Part shown: piece after piece, positions 18,989 through 27,295 of the stretch
Layout: each line of letters begins with the position of its first letter
Numbering within the stretch: position 1 is the stretch's first letter
Assembly: GCF_026967575.1 (NCBI RefSeq)
Contig: NZ_CP114054.1
Location: 682,001-746,000 of the forward strand
DNA: 64,000 bases
Direction of reading: 5' to 3'
Source of the DNA: Aurantiacibacter sp. MUD11
GTDB taxonomy: Bacteria; Pseudomonadota; Alphaproteobacteria; Sphingomonadales; Sphingomonadaceae
The notes under the pieces: generated by a model
What the model was told of the DNA's origin: nothing
The model's database searches: none
The model's input: only the letters and a program-made list of their open reading frames with translations
Translations under genes and position numbers: made by a program

Positions 18989-19731
18989 GCGGGCACCTCC
19001 CCTGCCTGCAATTCGGCCTTCTGCGCCTTGCGTCGCAGGCGCGCCTCCGCCTGGATGTCCGCCAGAATGGTGCGCATCCGGGCCAGCACGACGCTGCCGA
19101 ACAGCAACGAGAAGCCGAGGGTGGCAGCCAGCAGCGGCCACAGGAAGACGGGGTCGATTGCACTCTGGCCCATGGTGATGCTGGGCGGCTGGTGCAGCGA
19201 GTTCCACCACACGACAGAGCGGTTGATGATCGGGATGTTGATTGCGCCGACGAGGCCGAAGATCGCGGCGATGCGGCTCGATTGGCCTTCGCGCGCCAGC
19301 GAACCGGACAGCGCGATATAACCGAAATAGAGGAACAGCAGCACCAGCATGGAGGTCAGCCGACCGTCCCACACCCACCAGGTGCCCCAGGTGGGACGTC
19401 CCCAGATGGAGCCGGTGGCAAGGCAGATCGCGGTGAAGGTGGCCCCCGGCACCGCGGCGGCGCGTGCGGCGATGGCGGCCAGCGGGTGGCGCCACACCAG
19501 TTCGACGAGGCTGGCCAAGGCAATCGCGGTCCAGCCACCCATGCCCAGCCAGGCGGCGGGCACATGGACAAACAGGATTCGCACCGTCTCGCCCATCAGC
19601 CGGTCGGGCGGGACCTGGGTATAGCCCCACAGCAGAGCACCGCCCGTCAGCAGCAGCCCGCTGACCAGCAGGAGCGGCGTGAGCCACTTGGCGATTCTCA
19701 GGAACCGGGCGGGATTTGCGAAGCCGTGCAT
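18985..19731 (-). CDS. ccmC: Haem exporter permease CcmC
   Basis: 248-residue six-helix protein of the haem-handling family, with the WWD motif GTWWVWDGRLTS near residue 125 flanked by conserved periplasmic His residues (FVHVPAAW). It loads haem onto CcmE. First gene of the visible ccm operon; ccmA and ccmB are not upstream, where a dehydrogenase gene lies instead. Confidence 0.95.
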   Translation of the reverse strand: MHGFANPARFLRIAKWLTPLLLVSGLLLTGGALLWGYTQVPPDRLMGETVRILFVHVPAAWLGMGGWTAIALASLVELVWRHPLAAIAARAAAVPGATFTAICLATGSIWGRPTWGTWWVWDGRLTSMLVLLFLYFGYIALSGSLAREGQSSRIAAIFGLVGAINIPIINRSVVWWNSLHQPPSITMGQSAIDPVFLWPLLAATLGFSLLFGSVVLARMRTILADIQAEARLRRKAQKAELQAGEVPA

Positions 19732-19829
19732 CGTCGGACAAAGTCTATCTACGGCCGCAACCTATTGCAGCAGCAGCCTCGCCAAACAAGCAAAACCGGG
19801 GCAATCGCACCCAGTTTTACGCGCACTGC

Positions 19830-20897
19830 CTAGGCGCCGCGACCAATCAGCGTCTGCGCCATGGCGTCCGCCACCTCGTTCGAGGGGCGTCCACAGGCAT
19901 CGCTCTCGTTCCAGATCGCCTTCAGGCGGCCGGGAATCTGCGCGATGCGCTTGCGAACCTCGTCGATATCGCAAGGCTCGCCCTGCTGGCGGCAGAGATA
20001 TTCGAGGCTGACGTTGATGATGCCGCCCGCGTTGATGACATAGTCGGGTGCGTAGAGAATGCCGCGTTCGTGCAGCTGCGCACCGTGTTCGGGCCGGGCC
20101 AGCTGGTTGTTCGCGCCGCCAGCAACGATCGCGCAATCGAGTCCGGCAATACCGGCATCGTCGAGAATCGCGCCCAGCGCGTTGGGGCTGAAGACGTCGC
20201 ACTCGACGCCCATGACCTGGTCGGCAGCCACTGCCTCCGCACCCAGCTCCGCAGCCAATGCCCTGGCGCGGTCGTCGTTGATGTCCGAAAGGGTCAGCAC
20301 CGCGCCATCCTTGGCCAGCAGCTTCGCCACACCGCCGCCGACAGAGCCGCAGCCCTGGATGGCGACGCGTACGCCTTCCATCGAATCCTTTTCCAGCTTG
20401 TGCGCCACCGCGGCCTTGATGCCGTGATAGATACCCATGGCGGTGAACGGGCCGGGATCGCCGCCGGCATCGCCTTCGCCCACCGGCAGGCCGCAGACGT
20501 GGCTGGTCCGCTCGGCGATGGCGACCATGTCGGCCACGGTCGCGCCGACGTCCTCTGCCGTGACATAGCGGCCGCCCATGGCTTCCACCGCATCGCCGAA
20601 GGCGTGCAGCATGGCCTTGGTCTTCTTGCCATCCTTGTCCAGCAGCACCACGGCCTTGCCCCCGCCCATCGGCAGGCCGGCCATGGCGTTCTTGTAGCTC
20701 ATCCCGCGCGACAGGCGCAGCGCATCGCGCATGGCGCCCGCCGGATCGGCATAGTGCCAGAACCGCGTGCCGCCCGCGCCGGGGCCGAGATGTGTGGAAT
20801 GCAGCGCAATGATCGCGGTGAGGCCGGAAGTGCGATCGTGCACGACCTCGACCCGTTCGTGTTCGTCCCAGTCGGGTTCGTTCCAGAATGCCGGCAT
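19830..20897 (-). CDS. Leucine/valine-type amino acid dehydrogenase (Glu/Leu/Phe/Val family)
   Basis: 355-residue NAD-dependent oxidative deaminase. The catalytic lysine lies in GLPMGGGKAVV, the N-terminal domain has LGPGAGGTRFW, and the Rossmann fold starts at GCGSVGGGVAKLL. These features and length fit leucine, valine or phenylalanine dehydrogenases rather than GdhA. The longer frame would read through tRNA-His, so the start was placed at ATG 20897, preceded by GAGG. Likely catabolic for branched-chain amino acids; exact substrate not determinable. Confidence 0.88.
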   Translation of the reverse strand: MPAFWNEPDWDEHERVEVVHDRTSGLTAIIALHSTHLGPGAGGTRFWHYADPAGAMRDALRLSRGMSYKNAMAGLPMGGGKAVVLLDKDGKKTKAMLHAFGDAVEAMGGRYVTAEDVGATVADMVAIAERTSHVCGLPVGEGDAGGDPGPFTAMGIYHGIKAAVAHKLEKDSMEGVRVAIQGCGSVGGGVAKLLAKDGAVLTLSDINDDRARALAAELGAEAVAADQVMGVECDVFSPNALGAILDDAGIAGLDCAIVAGGANNQLARPEHGAQLHERGILYAPDYVINAGGIINVSLEYLCRQQGEPCDIDEVRKRIAQIPGRLKAIWNESDACGRPSNEVADAMAQTLIGRGA

Positions 20898-20944
20898 AGC
20901 CTTAGCCCTCATCGCTTTGCGTGCGGCAGGAATGCTGGGAGAAA

Positions 20945-21022
20945 TGGGGCGATCGACGGGATTTGAACCCGCGACCTCCGGTACCACAAACCGGCGCTCT
21001 AACCAACTGAGCTACGATCGCC
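20945..21022 (-). tRNA. tRNA-His (anticodon GTG)
   Basis: Complete cloverleaf on the minus strand. The acceptor stem GCGATCG pairs with CGATCGC, the D-arm is TAGCTCAGTTGGTTAGAG, the anticodon arm CCGGT-TTGTGGT-ACCGG gives GTG, and the T-arm contains GGTTCAAATCC. The -1 guanine opposite discriminator C73 is present in the DNA, and a 3' CCA is encoded (20945-20947). The previous gene's open frame runs into it artefactually. Confidence 0.97.
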
Positions 21023-21053
21023 ACAAGCCAGGTCACACTTGCCAAGAAGCGGC

Positions 21054-21081
21054 CTGTTAGGGGTCTGCGCCGGTCGGTCAA
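21054..21081 (-). promoter_or_regulatory. Probable promoter of tRNA-His
   Basis: Read on the minus strand, TTGACC (21076-21081) and TAACAG (21054-21059) are separated by 16 bp and lie about 32 bp before the mature tRNA. The same -10 hexamer TAACAG appears in the proposed pyrH promoter, which supports it as a housekeeping element here. Confidence 0.45.
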
Positions 21082-21214
21082 GCCGTATCCGGTGCGGGGG
21101 CTGGCCTGTTGCACAAGTCGGACGCCAAGCAAAGGGAAAAGTGCTTCATTCCGGCCTGAACGCAATTTTATTACCCGCTTTGCGCGCGGCAGAGGCTCCC
21201 CTATCAGGACTCGC

Positions 21215-21847
21215 ATGACGACTCCGGGAGCGACCTCCGTCGAACACCTGCTGCGCCACCCCGGCGTGCGCCGCGCACCGACCGAAAGGCTGACGCTGCT
21301 CGACTGCCGCAACTTCCTGCCGCGGGAACTGTGTGACGACCTGATCGCGCTGATCGACAAGGATCGCCGCCCGTCCACCATCGCCGATGCCAACGGCGAC
21401 GATTACTTCCGCACCAGCGAGACGTGCGATCTCTCGGCGGACGAACCGGCGGTGCAGGACCTGGAAGATCGCCTCTTCGCGCTCAACGGCATCGACCGCG
21501 CGCACGGTGAACCGGTGCAAGGCCAACGTTACGACGTGGGGCAGGAATTCAAGGGCCACACCGACTATTTCGAGCCGCAGGGTGCCGACTTCGAGAAATA
21601 CTGCGGCGTGGCGGGCAACCGCACGTGGACCTTCATGATCTACCTTAACGCGGTGGAAGCCGGCGGCGGTACGCGGTTCAAGGTGATCAACAAGACCGTG
21701 CAGCCCGAAACCGGCAAGCTGCTGTGCTGGGACAACCGCCGCCCTGACGGCTCGCTCAACGCCGCGACGCTGCATCACGGGATGAAGGTGCGCAAAGGCG
21801 TGAAATACGTGATCACCAAGTGGTATCGCGAAAAGCCCTGGGGATGA
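21215..21847 (+). CDS. Prolyl 4-hydroxylase-like 2-oxoglutarate/Fe(II) dioxygenase
   Basis: 210-residue single-domain dioxygenase of the P4H alpha-subunit type. The iron ligands are H115 and D117 (FKGHTDYF) and H187 (LHHGMKV). K197 (KGVKYVITKW) is placed to bind 2-oxoglutarate. The ATG at 21215 was chosen over the upstream frame start because the preceding residues are non-conserved and lie in the tRNA-His promoter region. The stop overlaps the next gene (ATGA). Bacterial targets of this family include EF-Tu; the target here is unknown. Confidence 0.87.
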   Translation: MTTPGATSVEHLLRHPGVRRAPTERLTLLDCRNFLPRELCDDLIALIDKDRRPSTIADANGDDYFRTSETCDLSADEPAVQDLEDRLFALNGIDRAHGEPVQGQRYDVGQEFKGHTDYFEPQGADFEKYCGVAGNRTWTFMIYLNAVEAGGGTRFKVINKTVQPETGKLLCWDNRRPDGSLNAATLHHGMKVRKGVKYVITKWYREKPWG

Positions 21848-22290
21848 CGATGAAACGCAAGGGAAGCTGCCATTGCGGCGCGGTAAGGTTCGAGGCCGAG
21901 TTCGCCGACGAACGCCTGGTGCCCTCGCGCTGCAATTGCTCGATCTGCGCGATGAAGGGTGCGGCCATGGTCTATTTGCCGGTCGGGGCCGTCACTGTGA
22001 CCAAGGGGGAGGACGCGCTGTCCTGCTACCGCTTCAACACCATGGCCGCGAAGCACCATTTCTGCTCGAACTGCGGCATCCACGTTTTCCACCAGGCGCG
22101 CAGCGACCCGGACAAGTTCGCCATCAATTCCAGCACGCTCGAAGGCGTGCGCCCTTACGAGGATTTCCCCGAAATGCCGGTTTTCGATGGCCAGCGCCAC
22201 TCCGACGATAACGACGGGGTGCGGCGCCAGGCGGGCATCCTGCGATTCGAAGCGACTCCCGGAAAGGTCTGGCCCGACGGGGTAATTTGA
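21844..22290 (+). CDS. GFA (CENP-V/glutathione-dependent formaldehyde-activating-like) protein
   Basis: 148-residue zinc protein of the GFA family, with cysteine motifs GSCHCGAV, CNCSIC and CSNCG that bind two zinc ions. Overlaps the dioxygenase stop by four bases, so the two are co-translated. A second ATG six bases in is an alternative start. The family was named for Gfa of Paracoccus, but most members have unknown substrates. A second GFA gene lies near 56.7 kb. Confidence 0.86.
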   Translation: MTMKRKGSCHCGAVRFEAEFADERLVPSRCNCSICAMKGAAMVYLPVGAVTVTKGEDALSCYRFNTMAAKHHFCSNCGIHVFHQARSDPDKFAINSSTLEGVRPYEDFPEMPVFDGQRHSDDNDGVRRQAGILRFEATPGKVWPDGVI

Positions 22291-22355
22291 GGCGGATTGC
22301 GGAGAACCTCCGGCCGCGCTAGCCTTTGTGCGGGTCGCGGCATGGGAGGGGAACT

Positions 22356-22844
22356 ATGCTTCGAATGATAAAAGCCGCGCTGGTTGCCATCATCGGCTTC
22401 CACGCACTGATCTACGCCTTGCAGAACGTCGCCAATATCGAGGCGGCACATGGGTCACTGGTCTACGTGATGTCCGGCGCGGACAACACTGCCTATCCCG
22501 ACACGCTGTTCTTCACGAGCGACAATCCCGCACTGGCCTGGGTTGCGCTTGCCATCGTGCTGGCAGGCGAATTTGCCACGGCCTTCTTCGGCCTGAAAGG
22601 TGGCTGGGAACTGTTCGCCGCGCGCAAGGGCGACACCGACGATTTCCATGCGGCAAAACGAACCGCCGCCATCGCCGCCGGCTTCGCCCTGCTGACCTGG
22701 TTCGGCCTGTTCATGACCATCGGCTCCGCCTTCTTCCAGATGTGGCAGACGCAGGTGGGCGACGGATCGCTGAAGGGCGCCTTCATGTTCGCCATGGCAT
22801 CGGTGGTGACGGTGCTGTTCGTCTACCACACGCCGGACAACTGA
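22356..22844 (+). CDS. DUF2165-type small membrane protein
   Basis: 162-residue protein with four predicted membrane helices and the layout of DUF2165 proteins: N-terminal helix, a polar loop with NTAYPDTLFFTSDNPALAW, then three helices. The ATG at 22356 has a strong GGGAGGGG Shine-Dalgarno site. It sits 65 bp after the GFA gene and ahead of a shared terminator. Function unknown. Confidence 0.8.
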   Translation: MLRMIKAALVAIIGFHALIYALQNVANIEAAHGSLVYVMSGADNTAYPDTLFFTSDNPALAWVALAIVLAGEFATAFFGLKGGWELFAARKGDTDDFHAAKRTAAIAAGFALLTWFGLFMTIGSAFFQMWQTQVGDGSLKGAFMFAMASVVTVLFVYHTPDN

Positions 22845-22857
22845 GCCGCAACGAGAA

Positions 22858-22881
22858 AGGGCGGCCCGATCGGGCCGCCCT
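22858..22881. terminator. Bidirectional terminator between DUF2165 gene and rpmE
   Basis: Perfect 24-bp palindrome, AGGGCGGCCCGA and its complement. It lies between two convergent genes, with a short T-rich tail (CCCTTTCTC) in the rpmE direction, and can terminate both transcripts. Confidence 0.8.
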
Positions 22882-22915
22882 CTCCTGAATTCGCGTGAGT
22901 AGCGCGGTTGCGCGC

Positions 22916-23143
22916 TTACTTCTTCTTGAGCGACAGGCCGCCGAAACGCTTGTTGAACTGGGCCACGCGGCCGCCGTCCTGGATGCGCTGCGGACCACCG
23001 GTCCATGCCGGGTGGCTGGTCGGGTCGATTTCGAGGTTCATCGTATCGCCCTCGCTACCCCAGGTGGAGCGCGTCTGGAATTCGGTGCCATCGGTCATCT
23101 TGACCGTGATCATGTGGTACTCGGGATGAATATCGGCCTTCAT
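22916..23143 (-). CDS. rpmE: 50S ribosomal protein bL31
   Basis: 75-residue bL31, starting [19 protein letters not shown] and ending in a lysine-rich tail. The zinc-binding cysteines of the C-plus form are absent, so this is the zinc-independent C-minus version. About 100 bp downstream of fabZ on the same strand and followed by a strong palindromic terminator. Confidence 0.96.
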   Translation of the reverse strand: MKADIHPEYHMITVKMTDGTEFQTRSTWGSEGDTMNLEIDPTSHPAWTGGPQRIQDGGRVAQFNKRFGGLSLKKK

Positions 23144-23244
23144 GGCGTACTGTCCTTTGCGTTCGGCCGGTTCCGACCGGCCTGCAGATGGGAATTTCGA
23201 GAAGGCGCGCCCCTAACGGCAGCCACGCCCAATTGCAAGGTCAA

Positions 23245-23694
23245 TCAACCATCGGCGATCATGGCGGTGATGCTGACCTCGCAGGTCACCTTGCCATCAA
23301 CGCTGGCCTTGCAGTCGAACTTGCACACCTTGCTGCGCTGCTGGGTGAACTTGCTCTCCAGCGTCAGCAGGCAGCCCGGCTCCACCGGAGCGCGGAACTT
23401 GGCGTTCTCGATGGCCATGAAATAGACCAGCTTGCCGGTTCCGGCGAGTTCCAGCGTCTCGATGCCGAGGATGCCGCTGGCCTGGGCCAGCGCCTCGATC
23501 TGCAACACGCCGGGCATGATCGGCCGACCGGGGAAGTGACCCTGGAAGAACTGTTCGTTCATGGTCACGCCCTTGATCGCAGTGATGCTCTCGCCCTTGG
23601 CGAGGTGCGTCACCCGGTCGACCAGCAGCAGCGGATAGCGATGCGGCAGGGCCTCGAGAATGCGGCGGACGTCGTAGTCTGGCGTTTCACTCAT
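23245..23694 (-). CDS. fabZ: 3-hydroxyacyl-ACP dehydratase FabZ
   Basis: 149-residue hotdog-fold enzyme of type II fatty acid synthesis. The catalytic pair is H53 ([13 protein letters not shown]) and E67 (QIEALAQ). It lies directly after skp with 23 bp between them; the usual lpxD gene is missing from this position and lpxA/lpxB do not follow. Confidence 0.97.
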   Translation of the reverse strand: MSETPDYDVRRILEALPHRYPLLLVDRVTHLAKGESITAIKGVTMNEQFFQGHFPGRPIMPGVLQIEALAQASGILGIETLELAGTGKLVYFMAIENAKFRAPVEPGCLLTLESKFTQQRSKVCKFDCKASVDGKVTCEVSITAMIADG

Positions 23695-23717
23695 GGCCCT
23701 GCCCCGTCTTCAGTGTC

Positions 23718-24407
23718 TTAGCGACCGGTGGTTGCCGGCTGCTGCGTCTGCTGTGCGGCGGCAGCCTGCTGCTGCTGCATGGCGGCCAACATCAGCAGCT
23801 GCTGGATCTGCTGGAACAGGTTCACGGCTGCCTCGCTCGGCTGCCAGTCGGCCGGCGGCGTGATCTGCACGCTCGGCACGCGGGTGTTGAGCGCGGTGAC
23901 CACGTCGGCCGTCACGTCGGCACCCTGGGCTTCGTAGACGAGCACGTCAGGCGAAATGACGAACTGGATGTTCTTGTCGCTGATCACCTGCTGGAGCGCA
24001 GCGGAATACTGCTGTGCGACCTGCTGCACCACGTAGACGCGGGCACGGTTGATCGGCTGCTGGAGCGTGGCCAGTTCCTGGTCGATCGCCTGGATCTGCT
24101 GCACGGTGGCGTTGTTGGGATCCTGCGTCGCCTGCTGCTCGGTAGCATCCAGCTGGCCGTCACCGTTGGTGTCGAAGGTCTGGATCAGCTGCTGGCGCTG
24201 CTGCTGACGCTGGTCGATGGTGGTGCGCTGTGCCTGGTACTGCGTGTTGATCTGGGTGTAGCCGGTCTGGAAAGCCTGCGAACCAATCACTGCGCTGTTG
24301 ATGTCGGCAGTTGCGATACCATTGACCTGCGCGGCGGCGGGAGTGGCAAGAGCAACCCCGGCTACGGCCAGCGAGGCACTCATGGCGGTCTTGGTGAAAA
24401 TCTTCAT
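23718..24407 (-). CDS. skp: Skp/OmpH-family periplasmic chaperone with an EF-hand-like loop
   Basis: 229-residue exported protein (signal peptide to about residue 26, ATPAAAQ) with a Gln-rich helical body typical of OmpH/Skp chaperones that carry unfolded outer-membrane proteins to BamA. The first codon overlaps the bamA stop. Residues 79-90 (DTNGDGQLDATE) form a textbook 12-residue EF-hand calcium loop at the point where the two coiled-coil arms should turn, which ordinary Skp lacks. The C-terminal tail is Gln/Ala-rich and low complexity. Confidence 0.85.
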   Translation of the reverse strand: MKIFTKTAMSASLAVAGVALATPAAAQVNGIATADINSAVIGSQAFQTGYTQINTQYQAQRTTIDQRQQQRQQLIQTFDTNGDGQLDATEQQATQDPNNATVQQIQAIDQELATLQQPINRARVYVVQQVAQQYSAALQQVISDKNIQFVISPDVLVYEAQGADVTADVVTALNTRVPSVQITPPADWQPSEAAVNLFQQIQQLLMLAAMQQQQAAAAQQTQQPATTGR

Positions 24408-27106
24408 TAGAATTGCGTTCCTACATTGAAGGAGAAGGTTTTGGTTTCGTCACCACGCTCCGATATAAGATCGTAAGCTACATCGATCCTGAACGGACCG
24501 AAGGGTGAGTTCCAATTGACGCCGACACCGGCCGTCACACGCGGCGAAGGTGTATCGCCGACGAATTCCTCGACGAACGGCGGCAACTGGGTGCCGATGG
24601 GCGTATTCAGACGACCATCGGGAGCCAGCGGACTAATGGTGATCTCGCTGCTAACGGGCTGGCCGTTATCGCCCAGATTGGTCTGCGCGTAGAGTGCGTT
24701 ACCCTCGCCATCGCGCTGGGCGATGAACAGGCCATCGGGCAGCGGGCTTTGCGTGAGCTGCGGAGTATCGATGCCGAAGACGGAGCCGACATCGACGAAC
24801 AGCGAAGGACGCAGGCCCAGTTCACGGGCGCCCGAACCCAGCGGAATTTCCAGTTCGGCGCGCGCCAGGTAGTAGGCCGTGCCGCCCAGTGCGTCATCCT
24901 GGTTGCGTTCGTCGCCAAGCGGGATCAGCACCTGGTTACCGTCTTCGTCGATCTCGTAGAAGCTGCGCACAACGCGCGGACCCACGCCGCGGATGTCGAA
25001 GCCGCGGATCTGCCCTTCACCAAGGAAGAAGCGGTCCGTCAGCAGCACTTCGCCATCGAGGCCGTAGATGTAGCCGCCCTCAAGGCGGAGCGAACCGATG
25101 AAGCCGGATCCCAGCGGGAAGTAGCGGGCAGCCTCGCCGCGCACGCGGACGTACTTGGTATCGCCACCCAGGCCGGCGAACTGCACCGTCGCCACGGCGC
25201 GCGAACCGCGCGTCGGGCGGATGCGGCTGTCGAGCGTGCTGTAGGTCAGCGACAGGCCGAGGATCGACTGCAGGCGGTTGCCCAGCGCATCGCACAGGTA
25301 GCGACCAGCGATCAGCGGCTCGCACTGCGCAACCCCGTCGCCGTCGAAGTCAGCGAAGAACTGGGCCTCGTCGACCGTCACTTCCTGGTAGTTCAGCGTA
25401 TAGCTGCCGAGCACGCTCATGTACTCGGTCAAGGGCACGCCGACGCGCAGCGAGATACCGGTGGTCGACTGCTCATAGGTCGCGCTGTCGCGGTCGTAGT
25501 AACCGTTGTTGTAGTCCTGCCGGTAGATGTCGAAGCCCAGCGCGATGTCGCGGTCGAACACCTTGGGTTCGGTAAAGCTGACATTCGCCGACTGCGAATA
25601 GCGCGAGTAGTTGACACCCAGGCCGATGGTCTGGCCACGGCCGCGGAAGTTGTTCTGCCGCACCGAGCCGTTGAAGATGAAGCTTTCGAGCGAGGAGAAA
25701 CCTGCCGAGAGCGAAAGCTCGCCGGTCGGCTCTTCCTGCACGTTGGCCTGCAGGATGATGCGATCGGGGCTGCTGCCCTCGACCTGCTCGACCTCGAAGT
25801 TTTCCTGGAAATAGCCCAGCGAGTTGATGCGCGCGGTCGAACGGGCGACCTGCAGGCTGCTGAAAGCGTCGCCTTCCGCGATACGGAACTCGCGGCGGAT
25901 CACCTTGTCCTGCGTCAGCGTGTTGCCGTTGATCTCGATCGCCTCGACGTAGACGCGCGGCGCGTCGGCCACGGTGAAGGTCACGTCCATCGTGCGGTCT
26001 TCGGCGTTGCGCGAGATGCGCGGACGCACGTCGGCGAAGGCATAGCCGAAGGCGCCGGCGGTCTCGGTCAGGCCCTCGACCGTGTCATCGACCTGTTCGG
26101 CGTTGTACCAGTCACCGGTTTCCATCGCGAGACCGGCGGAAAGCTGCTCGGAGCTGAAGTCACGCAGCTGGCTGACGACTTCGACATCGCCGAAGGTGTA
26201 ACGCTCGCCCTCTTCCACCACGTAGGTGATGATGAAGTCGCGCTTGTCGGGCGTCAGCTCGGCCACGGCGGAGACGACGCGGAAGTCGGCATAGCCTTCG
26301 GTCAGGTAGAACTGGCGCAGCTTCTGCTGGTCGAATGCCAGGCGATCGGGATCGTAGCTGGTGTTCGAGCTGAAAATGGCGAACAGGCTGGCTTCGCGCG
26401 TCACCATCTGGTCGCGCAGCTCGCCGTCCGAGAACACCTCGTTGCCGATGATGTTGATCTGGCGGACCTTCGACTTCGGGCCTTCCGAAATCTCGAAAAT
26501 CACGTCGACGCGGTTCTGGTCGAGCATGACCATCTGCGGTTCCACGGTCGCGGCGAAGCGGCCCTGGCGCTTGTACAGCTCGATGATGCGGGCGACGTCG
26601 GCACGCACGCGGCTGCGGGTGAAGATCTGGCGCGGCGCGAGGTTGATTTCCGGGATGATCTCGTCGGAATCGAGCCGGCGGTTACCTTCCAGGATGATGC
26701 GGTTGATGATCGGGTTTTCCTCGACCGTGATCACCACCGCGCCAGTCGCCTCGTTGAAGGCGATTTCGAAGTCGGCGAACAATTCGGTATTCGCCAGGTC
26801 GAGCAGCGCCTGGTCGGCGCCCTCGGCGCTGTAGGCCATGCCGGGGCGCAGCTGGATGTAGGAGACGATCGTCTCCGGCTCCAGGCGCTGGGCACCGGCA
26901 ACCGCGATCGTGCGGATGATGTTTTCCTGCTCCTGCGCGGCCGGGGCCGGCGTCGCATCCTGCGGAGCAGCTTCCTCCGCCGGTGGCAGGGTCAACTGGT
27001 CGCCGTCCTGCGCCAATGCAGCGGCAGGCAGTCCTGCAAGCATGGTGCAGCCCAACAGGGCTGCTGTGTAATGCTGGGAGATGATCGTGCTGGCCTTGGA
27101 ACCCAT
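24407..27106 (-). CDS. bamA: Outer membrane protein assembly factor BamA
   Basis: Central component of the beta-barrel assembly machine. The start is set at ATG 27106 so the protein opens with a signal peptide (to AAALAQ, about residue 33). Five POTRA domains run to about residue 440, then a 16-strand barrel ends in the aromatic C-terminal strand FSFNVGTQF. 899 residues, rather long, with a Pro/Ala/Glu linker after the signal. Followed immediately by its chaperone skp. The long antisense frame here is an artefact. Confidence 0.96.
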   Translation of the reverse strand: MGSKASTIISQHYTAALLGCTMLAGLPAAALAQDGDQLTLPPAEEAAPQDATPAPAAQEQENIIRTIAVAGAQRLEPETIVSYIQLRPGMAYSAEGADQALLDLANTELFADFEIAFNEATGAVVITVEENPIINRIILEGNRRLDSDEIIPEINLAPRQIFTRSRVRADVARIIELYKRQGRFAATVEPQMVMLDQNRVDVIFEISEGPKSKVRQINIIGNEVFSDGELRDQMVTREASLFAIFSSNTSYDPDRLAFDQQKLRQFYLTEGYADFRVVSAVAELTPDKRDFIITYVVEEGERYTFGDVEVVSQLRDFSSEQLSAGLAMETGDWYNAEQVDDTVEGLTETAGAFGYAFADVRPRISRNAEDRTMDVTFTVADAPRVYVEAIEINGNTLTQDKVIRREFRIAEGDAFSSLQVARSTARINSLGYFQENFEVEQVEGSSPDRIILQANVQEEPTGELSLSAGFSSLESFIFNGSVRQNNFRGRGQTIGLGVNYSRYSQSANVSFTEPKVFDRDIALGFDIYRQDYNNGYYDRDSATYEQSTTGISLRVGVPLTEYMSVLGSYTLNYQEVTVDEAQFFADFDGDGVAQCEPLIAGRYLCDALGNRLQSILGLSLTYSTLDSRIRPTRGSRAVATVQFAGLGGDTKYVRVRGEAARYFPLGSGFIGSLRLEGGYIYGLDGEVLLTDRFFLGEGQIRGFDIRGVGPRVVRSFYEIDEDGNQVLIPLGDERNQDDALGGTAYYLARAELEIPLGSGARELGLRPSLFVDVGSVFGIDTPQLTQSPLPDGLFIAQRDGEGNALYAQTNLGDNGQPVSSEITISPLAPDGRLNTPIGTQLPPFVEEFVGDTPSPRVTAGVGVNWNSPFGPFRIDVAYDLISERGDETKTFSFNVGTQF

Positions 27107-27295
27107 TATCCGTCCACTCTTGTCGACACCCACGCCAAGAAGAAACCAGTCAATTGATATCCCGCCCCCCAGCGGGTGATCAAATCCGGTTTCCAGCGCG
27201 AACAGCGCCCTTGCCCGATGCCAGACTGGCAATCAAGCGAAGTTGCCGCAAATCGTGCCGAAATCCTGTCCTTTCCCCACTTAACCCACTTGGGC

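Noticed and set aside
24749..27157. 802-codon open frame on the plus strand opposite bamA
   Set aside because: Codon phase shadow of a GC-rich gene. The product is Arg/Ala/Val-biased, has no motif, and bamA is certain on the other strand.
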